Origin: an uncultured Prevotella sp.
GTDB taxonomy: Bacteria > Bacteroidota > Bacteroidia > Bacteroidales > Bacteroidaceae
Reading direction: 5' to 3'
Length of the DNA stretch: 11,267 nt
Assembly: GCA_945827565.1 (NCBI GenBank)
Contig: CALZNR010000016.1
Location: 1-11,267 of the forward strand
Made by a program: the position numbers and the translations under genes. Below the pieces are notes generated by a model, which was given only the letters and a program-made list of their open reading frames with translations, was not told where the DNA came from and searched no databases. Positions 1-5,756 of the stretch are shown piece by piece. The first letter of the stretch is position 1; each line of letters starts with the position of its first letter.

Positions 1-45
1 GATTTCTGCCTGTCTCGTGGGCTCGGAGATGTGTATAAGAGACAG
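1..45 (+). other. Illumina Nextera i7 adapter (not genomic)
   Basis: Bases 12-45 are the Nextera transposase read-2 adapter, ending at 27-45 with the 19-base Tn5 mosaic end. Bases 4-11 (TTCTGCCT) are the reverse complement of i7 index N703 (AGGCAGAA), and bases 1-3 (GAT) match the end of the P7 oligo that precedes the index. The order P7 tail, index, adapter, mosaic end is exactly that of a finished library molecule, so this is untrimmed adapter at a contig end. A GTG at 31 that would open the first reading frame lies inside the adapter and is not a real start. Confidence 0.98.
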
Positions 46-459
46 AGCATCCACCCCACCGAAATGATAGGAGAACTTAGCAACGACAGAGGTGACGTAG
101 AATTAACCACCCTGCGAACAAGCGACTCCGGATACTTCAACCTCATTCCCCCAAGCCGCTACTACCAGGAATGGGTGATGAGCTGCACCAGCGAGAAGCT
201 ACTCAACAACATCAAGGAGCAACTGAAGATATCGTGGGACTCGAACACCACCACCTATGCCGTGACGAAGGAGGAAATAGACGAGGACATGGTCAAGAGG
301 TTTGACAACATCAAGAACAGCATCAGCGCCATCAGCGACATACTGAAAGCACAGGGCTACACCGAAAAATACACCTTCGTGGTGAGAAAACAAGGCGAGA
401 GCAGCAACTTCAAGGCCTTTACGCTCGACAACGGAGTGGTGAGAGACGGAGTTGAATAG
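46..459 (+). CDS. 3' part of unrecognised protein gene (5' end missing)
   Basis: I do not recognise this protein. The frame is open from the first genomic base and ends at TAG 457-459, giving at least 137 residues of C-terminal sequence. The true start lies beyond the contig end. It is polar and lysine/glutamate-rich, with no membrane segment. The middle (about residues 50-105 of the fragment) looks helical, with runs such as LLNNIKEQLKI and RFDNIKNSISAISDILKAQG, followed by a short strand-like end around YTFVVRK and FKAFTLDNG. It has only one cysteine and no obvious catalytic motif. Its stop lies 6 bases before the ATG of the sulfatase-maturase, so the two are probably co-transcribed. That does not reveal its function: nothing here resembles a sulfatase or the C/S-x-P-x-R modification site. 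Codon use looks like that of its neighbours, so it is likely a genuine gene. Confidence 0.75.
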   Translation, partial: SIHPTEMIGELSNDRGDVELTTLRTSDSGYFNLIPPSRYYQEWVMSCTSEKLLNNIKEQLKISWDSNTTTYAVTKEEIDEDMVKRFDNIKNSISAISDILKAQGYTEKYTFVVRKQGESSNFKAFTLDNGVVRDGVE

Positions 460-465
460 CACACG

Positions 466-1686
466 ATGGGCATAGCATTTCCATTCTCCCGCCCTCTCTA
501 TGTGATGGCCAAGCCCGCAGGGGCGCAGTGCAACTTGCACTGCGCCTACTGCTATTATAAGGAAAAGGGCAGACTGTATGCCGGCAGCAGGGGCTGGATG
601 ATGGACGAACGGCTGTTGGAGAAGTTTGTGAAGGAATACATCGAGGCACAGACCACACCCTGCGTGCTCTTCACCTGGCATGGGGGAGAACCGCTGCTAC
701 AGCCGCGCCGCTTCTACGAACGGGCATTGATGCTGCAACGGCACTATGCCGGCGGCAGACAGATAGACAACTGCATACAGACCAACGGCACCCTGCTGAG
801 CGATGATTGGTGCCGCTTCTTCAAGGACAACGGCTTCTTGGTGGGCATCAGCATCGATGGCGACCTTCCCCTGCACGATGCCCACAGGCGCAACGCCACG
901 GGCGGGGGCACCTTTCAGCAGGTGATGCGGGGCATAGAGATGCTGCAACGCCACGGGGTGGAATGGAACGGCATGGCCGTGGTGAACCACGTCAATGTGC
1001 AGCATCCTCTGGATTTCTACCAATTCTTCAGGCGCATCGGCTGCCACTACCTGCAGTTTGCACCCATCGTGGAGCGCACTGCCACCCGCAGCGACGGCCT
1101 GACATGGGCTCCGGGGATGCAGGCCCAGGGCCAACTGTCGCCCCTCTCCGTCAGCGCAGAGCAGTGGGGAGCGTTTCTCTGTGCCGTGTTCGACGAATGG
1201 GTGAAGCACGATGTGGGCGAATATTTTGTACAGCTGTTCGATGCCACCCTTGCCAACTGGGTGGGTGAAGCACCCGGCGTGTGCACCCTTTCGGCGGAGT
1301 GCGGGCACGTGGGGGTGCTGGAGCACAACGGCGACCTGTACTCCTGCGACCACTTTGTATATCCCGAGTACCTGCTGGGCAACCTGCATCGGCACACCAT
1401 CACAGAGATGATGCACTCTGCCCGCCAGCAACAGTTTGCACGCTACAAGCGCCTTGCCCTGCCACGCCAGTGCAAAGAGTGCCGCTACCTGTTTGCCTGC
1501 CATGGAGAGTGTCCCAAGAACCGCTTTCTAAACGACCGCTACGGAGAGTTTGGTCTCAACTATCTGTGCCAGGGCTATCACCGCTTCTTTGAGCACGCAG
1601 CCCCCTACATGGACCGCATGGCACGGCTGCTGGGCGAGGGTAAGCCTCCCTCGTGGATTATGGAAGAGCCAGGAAGACAGCCATAA
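466..1686 (+). CDS. Anaerobic sulfatase-maturating enzyme, radical SAM/SPASM
   Basis: Cytosolic radical SAM enzyme expected to oxidise a cysteine or serine in the C/S-x-P-x-R motif of sulfatases to the catalytic formylglycine. The N-terminus (PLYVMAKPAGAQCNLHCAYC) carries the CX3CX2C motif at C22, C26 and C29, which binds the SAM-cleaving [4Fe-4S] cluster. HGGEP at 72-76 is the SAM-binding GGEP motif. The C-terminal SPASM-type region has eight cysteines (C273, C279, C294, C336, C339, C345, C349, C368), enough for two auxiliary [4Fe-4S] clusters, with spacing typical of anSME enzymes. D295, just after C294, is in the position of the family's catalytic aspartate. At 406 residues it has the usual length. 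The ATG at 466 gives the family's normal start, a short lead before the PLYVMxKPxGxxCN block. In Bacteroides the homologous ChuR is needed for growth on sulfated host glycans. No sulfatase gene is visible in this window. Some relatives modify other peptides, but the cysteine pattern favours anSME. Confidence 0.9.
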   Translation: MGIAFPFSRPLYVMAKPAGAQCNLHCAYCYYKEKGRLYAGSRGWMMDERLLEKFVKEYIEAQTTPCVLFTWHGGEPLLQPRRFYERALMLQRHYAGGRQIDNCIQTNGTLLSDDWCRFFKDNGFLVGISIDGDLPLHDAHRRNATGGGTFQQVMRGIEMLQRHGVEWNGMAVVNHVNVQHPLDFYQFFRRIGCHYLQFAPIVERTATRSDGLTWAPGMQAQGQLSPLSVSAEQWGAFLCAVFDEWVKHDVGEYFVQLFDATLANWVGEAPGVCTLSAECGHVGVLEHNGDLYSCDHFVYPEYLLGNLHRHTITEMMHSARQQQFARYKRLALPRQCKECRYLFACHGECPKNRFLNDRYGEFGLNYLCQGYHRFFEHAAPYMDRMARLLGEGKPPSWIMEEPGRQP

Positions 1687-1734
1687 CCACACTGCGCAAT
1701 ATTTTTCTTTTCTGCTCATTTTCCTTACAATTAT

Positions 1735-1765
1735 TTTGCAAAACGGATTATTATGTTTACTTTTG
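1735..1765 (+). promoter_or_regulatory. Bacteroidota-type promoter for trpB2
   Basis: TTTG at 1735-1738 and TACTTTTG at 1758-1765 are separated by 19 bases. They match the -33 (TTTG/TTG) and -7 (TAnnTTTG) elements of the Bacteroidota primary sigma factor. The start site would fall near 1770, giving an A-rich leader of about 40 bases with no Shine-Dalgarno site before the ATG at 1810. The 123-base gap after the sulfatase-maturase and this promoter argue that trpB2 is transcribed separately. Confidence 0.75.
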
Positions 1766-1809
1766 CAATCCTAAGCAACCAAATAACTATAAAATAGTAA
1801 CAAATAACC

Positions 1810-3117
1810 ATGAGCGAAAGACAGAAAAGATTTATCCTGACTGAAAAGGAGATACCCACACAGTGGTACAACATACAGGCAGAAATGCCCCACAAACCTA
1901 CTCCTGCCGTCAATCCCCAAACCATGGAGCCGATGAAGGCAGAAGACCTCTTCCCCGTGTTCTGCGAGGAGTGCGCCCGACAGGAGTTTGACCAGCAGCA
2001 CGCATGGATAGACATCCCCGAGGAGGTTCGTGAGCAGTATAAGAACTACCGCTCCACCCCTCTGGTAAGAGCCTACGCCTTGGAGCGTGCCTTAGACACC
2101 CCAGCACACATCTACTTCAAAAACGAGTCGGTGAGCCCTGTGGGCAGTCATAAGCTCAACTCGGCATTGGCACAGGCCTACTACTGCAAGCAAGAGGGTG
2201 TGACCAACATGACCACCGAAACTGGTGCAGGACAGTGGGGCACCGCTCTCTCCTACGCTGCCCGAGTGTTTGGCATCGAGGCTGCCGTGTATCAAGTAAA
2301 GATAAGTTATGAGCAGAAACCCTACCGCCGCTCACTGATGCAAACGTTTGGCGCACAGGTAACACCATCGCCCTCCATGTCAACCCGCGCAGGAAAAGAC
2401 ATACTGACCAAAGAGCCCAACAACCAAGGTTCGCTGGGCACCGCCATCTCCGAAGCCATCGAACTGGCAAGGATGACACCGGGCTGCAAGTACGTGCTTG
2501 GCTCGGTGCTCAGTCATGTCACCCTGCACCAAACGGTCATCGGATTAGAGGCGGAGAAGCAGATGAAAATGGCAGGAGAATATCCAGATGTGGTGATTGC
2601 CTGCTTTGGCGGAGGCTCTAACTTCGGCGGCATCTCCTTCCCCTTCATGCGCCACAACCTGACGGGCGAGAAGCACACCCGCTTCATCGCTGCCGAACCT
2701 GCATCATGCCCCAAACTCACCAAGGGAGAGTTTCGCTTAGACTTTGGCGATGTGGCGGGCTACACCCCCCTGTTGCCCATGTACACCCTGGGACACGACT
2801 TCATGCCAGCCAACATCCATGCTGGTGGTCTGCGCTATCATGGTGCCGGTGTTATCGTAAGTCAGTTGCTCAAGGATGGCATGATGGAGGCGGTGGATAT
2901 CACCCAGCCCGACTCGTTTGCCGCCGGTGTGTTCTTTGCACGCACCGAGGGCATCGTGCCCGCACCCGAATCGTGCCACGCCATCGCAGCCACCATCAAT
3001 GAGGCAAAACGCTGCAAGGAAACGGGAGAGGAGAAGGTGATACTGTTCAACCTCTCTGGGCACGGCCTCATCGACATGAGTGCCTACGACAGCTATCTGG
3101 CAGGCAATTTGGGATAA
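1810..3117 (+). CDS. trpB2: Tryptophan synthase beta chain, TrpB2 type
   Basis: PLP-dependent beta-replacement enzyme that joins indole and L-serine to give L-tryptophan in the cytosol. The 435 residues match the long TrpB2 form; ordinary TrpB is about 400. SHKLN at 113-117 holds the PLP-binding lysine K115, ETGAGQWG at 137-144 holds the catalytic glutamate E137, and GGGSN at 267-271 binds the cofactor phosphate. TrpB2 has an extended N-terminus, seen here as the first 80 or so residues before RSTPLVRA. TrpB2 proteins often occur without a TrpA partner and are thought to salvage free indole. No trpA or other trp gene is nearby and the gene has its own promoter, which fits that role. The first ATG is preceded by a suitable A-rich leader. 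A different beta-replacement activity cannot be excluded, but the active-site motifs are intact. Confidence 0.93.
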   Translation: MSERQKRFILTEKEIPTQWYNIQAEMPHKPTPAVNPQTMEPMKAEDLFPVFCEECARQEFDQQHAWIDIPEEVREQYKNYRSTPLVRAYALERALDTPAHIYFKNESVSPVGSHKLNSALAQAYYCKQEGVTNMTTETGAGQWGTALSYAARVFGIEAAVYQVKISYEQKPYRRSLMQTFGAQVTPSPSMSTRAGKDILTKEPNNQGSLGTAISEAIELARMTPGCKYVLGSVLSHVTLHQTVIGLEAEKQMKMAGEYPDVVIACFGGGSNFGGISFPFMRHNLTGEKHTRFIAAEPASCPKLTKGEFRLDFGDVAGYTPLLPMYTLGHDFMPANIHAGGLRYHGAGVIVSQLLKDGMMEAVDITQPDSFAAGVFFARTEGIVPAPESCHAIAATINEAKRCKETGEEKVILFNLSGHGLIDMSAYDSYLAGNLG

Positions 3118-3173
3118 GCCTGCCACTACCTTCAACTACAGAACACAGCATAGGTGTCAATTCTGTCGCCTGA

Positions 3174-3207
3174 TTGATACACTATTCAAAAAAAAGTGGT
3201 AACTTTG
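3174..3207 (+). promoter_or_regulatory. Bacteroidota-type promoter for the CDP-ribitol/LicD operon
   Basis: TAACTTTG at 3200-3207 is an exact TAnnTTTG -7 element, with TTG at 3174-3176 as the -33 element. The 23-base spacer is slightly long. Transcription would begin near 3213, inside the left arm of the hairpin at 3205-3263. The stretch between trpB2 and this promoter also holds a weak imperfect hairpin (ACAGAACAC at 3138-3146 with GTG at 3154-3156 and TTCTGT at 3161-3166) that could help end the trpB2 transcript. Confidence 0.7.
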
Positions 3208-3263
3208 CCCTGTGCCTGATGCTGCACACCAGTCATTGTGTTGCAGCATCGGGTGCAGGGCAA
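3205..3263 (+). promoter_or_regulatory. Long leader hairpin overlapping the promoter
   Basis: Bases 3205-3226 pair with 3242-3263 in a 22-bp stem without mismatches, counting three G-U wobbles in RNA. Three more pairs (CAC 3227-3229 with GTG 3238-3240) extend it inside the loop. The left arm begins in the last bases of the -7 element, and the right arm ends 13 bases before the ATG at 3277. A short CTTTT follows at 3266-3270, so the structure could act as an attenuator or terminator, as a translation-blocking leader, or as a palindromic operator in DNA. The structure is seen directly; the role is inference. Confidence 0.7.
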
Positions 3264-3276
3264 CACTTTTATAGCG

Positions 3277-4644
3277 ATGAGAAAGAACGTAGCAGTAATA
3301 TTGGCAGGAGGTGTAGGTAGCCGTTTGGGGCTATCCACACCCAAACAGTTTCTGAAAGTAGCAGGCAAGATGGTGGTGGAACACACCATCGACGTGTTTG
3401 AGCACAACGCAAATATCGATGAGATAGCCATCGTTTCCAATCCCTTCTATGTGTCAGACTTTGAGACAATAGTGATTAAGAACGGATGGAAAAAGGTAAA
3501 GAAGATACTTCGGGGCGGCGAAGAGCGCTACCACTCCAGTCTGTCTGCCATTCACGCCTACGAAGGATGCGATGTAAACCTGATATTCCACGATGCTGTA
3601 CGCCCATTGGTGAGCCAGCGCATCATCAACGATGTGGTACAGGCTCTGGAAGAGTATGGCGCCGTGGATGCAGCACTGCCTGCCACCGACACCATCATAG
3701 AGGTGGATGGCGACTACATCCGGCAGATACCCGACAGGTCGAAACTGAAGCGAGGTCAAACACCGCAGGCATTCCACATCGACGTCATCGACAAGGCATA
3801 CCGCATTGCCCTGCAAGACAAGGCATTCAAAGTGACCGACGACTGCGGCGTGGTGGTGAAGTACCTGCCCGAAACGCCTGTATATGTGGTGGCAGGAGAG
3901 GAGAGCAACATGAAACTCACCTACAAGGAAGACACCTACCTGCTCGACAAATTCTTTCAGCTCAAGGGCAGCGAGATGGGCAACGATGCCATCAACGAGG
4001 AGAAGTTGAAGGGGAAAACGGCTGTAATCTTCGGTGGCAGCTATGGCATCGGCGAACATATCGCCCGCCTGCTTCAGCACTATCAGGTGCAGGTGTATTG
4101 CTTCTCACGCAGCATGAACGGAGTGGATGTGAGCAACCGCGATGATGTGGCAAAGGCGCTGAAACAAGTGCACAGCCAGCGGGGCAGGATAGACTATGTC
4201 ATCAACACGGCAGGCATATTGAACAAGGAACCGCTGATGAGCACCGACGAGAGCATCATACGCCAGTCGGTGGACATCAACTACCTTGGCACCGTGTTTG
4301 TGGCGATGGAGGCATACAAGTATCTGAGCGAGAGCAAGGGAAAACTGATGTTCTTCACCTCCAGCTCCTACACCAGAGGCAGAGCCTTCTACAGCATCTA
4401 CTCCTCTACCAAGGCTGCCATCGTGAACTTTGTACAAGCCATCTCGCAGGAATGGGAGCAAGAGGGCATCACCGTGAACTGCATGAACCCTGAGCGCACC
4501 AAGACACCTATGCGCACACGCAACTTTGGCATAGAGCCCGAAGACTCACTGCTGAAACCCGAGGCTGTGGCAGAAGCCACCGTAAAGGTACTCACCTCTG
4601 ACTTCACCGGACAAGTGATTGATGTAAAAAGAGCCAGCAAATGA
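3277..4644 (+). CDS. Fused ribitol-5-phosphate cytidylyltransferase / SDR reductase (CDP-ribitol synthase type)
   Basis: Bifunctional enzyme of 455 residues. Residues 1-230 are an IspD/TarI-like cytidylyltransferase: LAGGVGSRLG at 9-18 for CTP binding, PKQF at 22-25 and a conserved HDAVRP at 105-110. Residues 245-455 are a short-chain dehydrogenase: GGSYGIGE at 253-260 for NADPH, NTAG at 310-313, a serine cluster at 362-364 and the catalytic YxxxK pair Y375/K379. This order matches Haemophilus Bcs1/Acs1, which reduces ribulose-5-phosphate to ribitol-5-phosphate and couples it to CTP to form CDP-ribitol. Gram-positive bacteria use separate TarI and a non-SDR TarJ. I chose ATG 3277: the frame is open back to a GTG at 3238, but that lies in the hairpin loop, whereas 3277 gives the standard MRKNVAVILAGG start. 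The stop overlaps the LicD gene by ATGA. Substrate is inferred from architecture; a related polyol phosphate is possible. Confidence 0.85.
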   Translation: MRKNVAVILAGGVGSRLGLSTPKQFLKVAGKMVVEHTIDVFEHNANIDEIAIVSNPFYVSDFETIVIKNGWKKVKKILRGGEERYHSSLSAIHAYEGCDVNLIFHDAVRPLVSQRIINDVVQALEEYGAVDAALPATDTIIEVDGDYIRQIPDRSKLKRGQTPQAFHIDVIDKAYRIALQDKAFKVTDDCGVVVKYLPETPVYVVAGEESNMKLTYKEDTYLLDKFFQLKGSEMGNDAINEEKLKGKTAVIFGGSYGIGEHIARLLQHYQVQVYCFSRSMNGVDVSNRDDVAKALKQVHSQRGRIDYVINTAGILNKEPLMSTDESIIRQSVDINYLGTVFVAMEAYKYLSESKGKLMFFTSSSYTRGRAFYSIYSSTKAAIVNFVQAISQEWEQEGITVNCMNPERTKTPMRTRNFGIEPEDSLLKPEAVAEATVKVLTSDFTGQVIDVKRASK

Positions 4645-5471
4645 AGAATCCCTATCTGCAAGCCTACGTAAAGACACAACTCAGGGCTTGTCAACTGAAA
4701 CAGCTGTCCATCCTGGAAGTGATAGACGGCATCTGCCAGAAACACCATATCGACTACTGGTTAGACGGCGGTTCCCTGCTGGGGGCTGTGCGCCACGGGG
4801 GCTTCATTCCCTGGGACGACGACATTGATATAGGCATGACACTGGAAGGACTTCAGAAGTTCATACAGGTGGCACCCGCCGAACTGCCCGACCATCTGTT
4901 TCTGCAAACGCCCGAGAGCGACCCCACCAGCAAGGAACCCATCACCAAGATACGCGACCTGAACTCACTGTATATCGAAGGGGGCGACCGCTTTAACGTG
5001 GACTATCAGAAAGGGCTCTACGTGGATATTTTCCCTTTCATCCCCTACCCCTCCATGCCTCGCAAGTGGATCAAGTTTATCTGCAAGAACATCTCCAAGT
5101 GCTATTCCATCCTCTCTGCGCAGCATTACTACTCGTGGCGTGCTGCCACAGAGTTTGTTTATTTTGGCATGAAATACCTGATGTGCCGCACTCTGTGGAC
5201 ACTGCTTTGCCCCTTCTTCCGCAAAACGGAATACATGTCAAACATTCTCATCAACAACGGCTATGGCATCATGCACCGTCAGGATGCCGTCTTCCCCCTC
5301 TCTACCATCACCTTCGAGGGCAAGACCTTCCGTGCACCAGCCTCGCCCCACAAATACCTGCACGACCTCTACCGTAACTACATGGACATTCCACCTAAAG
5401 AGAAACAGGTGGTGCACGCCACTTACATACAAACAGAACTCTGCCCCGAGGGAGTGAAAACGGAGGAATAA
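4641..5471 (+). CDS. LicD-family nucleotidyltransferase-fold phosphotransferase
   Basis: Cytosolic or membrane-associated transferase of 276 residues. The LicD signature is complete at 40-66: WLDGGSLLGAVRHGG, then the acidic cluster DDDIDIGM at 59-66, whose aspartates should bind metal. LicD itself moves phosphocholine from CDP-choline to lipopolysaccharide or teichoic acid. The eukaryotic relatives fukutin and FKRP move ribitol-5-phosphate from CDP-ribitol. Here the gene overlaps the predicted CDP-ribitol synthase by 4 bases (ATGA), implying translational coupling, and no licA, licB or licC choline genes are present. A ribitol phosphate transfer onto a capsule, O-antigen or other surface glycan is therefore the better guess. 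Residues 137-195 hold hydrophobic and aromatic stretches that could dock on the membrane, but no clear transmembrane helix. Family assignment is firm; donor and acceptor are inferred. Confidence 0.9.
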   Translation: MKNPYLQAYVKTQLRACQLKQLSILEVIDGICQKHHIDYWLDGGSLLGAVRHGGFIPWDDDIDIGMTLEGLQKFIQVAPAELPDHLFLQTPESDPTSKEPITKIRDLNSLYIEGGDRFNVDYQKGLYVDIFPFIPYPSMPRKWIKFICKNISKCYSILSAQHYYSWRAATEFVYFGMKYLMCRTLWTLLCPFFRKTEYMSNILINNGYGIMHRQDAVFPLSTITFEGKTFRAPASPHKYLHDLYRNYMDIPPKEKQVVHATYIQTELCPEGVKTEE

Positions 5472-5483
5472 AGGAAGATGAAC

Positions 5484-5583
5484 ATTTGTAAGGTCGTAGC
5501 AGCATAGCGAGCTATGGTGCAAGGACTTACAAATAAAGTTTGCGCATAACGGCCTAATGACCGTTTTGGGATTATCTATGCGC
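5484..5583. repeat. Two adjacent nested palindromes after the LicD gene
   Basis: First unit: ATTTGTAAG 5484-5492 pairs with CTTACAAAT 5526-5534. Inside it CATAGC 5503-5508 and GCTATG 5511-5516 pair around GA, with GCA 5499-5501 pairing TGC 5518-5520 across a G-G mismatch. Second unit: GCGCATA 5542-5548 pairs with TATGCGC 5577-5583, and AACGG 5548-5552 with CCGTT 5561-5565, so the outer and inner stems share one base and cannot both be complete. I do not recognise the element. It could be a small mobile repeat, a transcript-end structure or the scar of a deletion. The right half overlaps the gene remnant at 5550-5681. Confidence 0.55.
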
Positions 5584-5681
5584 CCACCAAGAGCACCTAT
5601 CAAGACTTTGTGAAGGCTTTTCAGAAGATAGGCTACAGCATCAAGAAAAAAAGCCCCCTTGCTGCACCTTCTGCAGAGTAG
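5550..5681 (+). pseudogene. Remnant of a protein C-terminus, no start codon
   Basis: After an in-frame TAA at 5547-5549 the frame is open for 43 codons to TAG 5679-5681 and reads like real protein: NDRFGIIYAPTKSTYQDF, then VKAFQKIGYSIKKK and a short alanine/proline tail. There is no ATG, GTG or TTG start in it. It is in the same frame as the LicD gene, whose own stop is 5469-5471, with two further stops between (5505-5507 and 5547-5549). I do not recognise the family. It may be the tail of a third operon gene mostly lost by deletion, or chance coding-like sequence. The amino-acid make-up favours a remnant, but 43 codons is short evidence. Confidence 0.4.
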
Positions 5682-5701
5682 GGCACACTGGGGGGGATGA
5701 C

Positions 5702-5740
5702 TCTTTCAAGGCGGGCCCGTTGTTTGCCCGCCTTGAAAGA
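5702..5740. terminator. Perfect 15-bp hairpin between convergent operons
   Basis: TCTTTCAAGGCGGGC at 5702-5716 pairs perfectly with 5726-5740 around a 9-base loop (CCGTTGTTT). It sits 16 bases past the stop of the minus-strand isomerase gene and also downstream of the plus-strand LicD operon, where a shared two-way terminator is expected. Neither strand has a run of T directly after the stem, so it is not a textbook intrinsic terminator. Confidence 0.65.
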
Positions 5741-5756
5741 TAAGGATGATGTGGAA

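Noticed and set aside
697..1503. Minus-strand frame of 268 codons inside the sulfatase-maturase gene
   Set aside because: It is the mirror of a gene with fully conserved cysteine motifs. Its translation is low-complexity in H, V, A and G and has no recognisable domain.
3238..3276. Longer start for the CDP-ribitol synthase at GTG 3238
   Set aside because: It lies in the loop and right arm of the leader hairpin and adds 13 residues not expected before the MRKNVAVILAGG start.
3277..3990. IspD (isoprenoid pathway) function for the cytidylyltransferase half
   Set aside because: The fusion to an SDR and coupling to a LicD gene fit CDP-ribitol synthesis better. IspD is normally unfused or joined to IspF.
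4641..5471. Phosphocholine transferase as the default reading of LicD
   Set aside because: No licA, licB or licC gene is near, and the coupled gene predicts CDP-ribitol as donor. It remains possible, but is second choice.
5484..5583. Integron attC site
   Set aside because: The folded structure is suggestive, but I could not find the paired core sites (GTTRRRY and RYYYAAC) in the right places, and no integrase is present.
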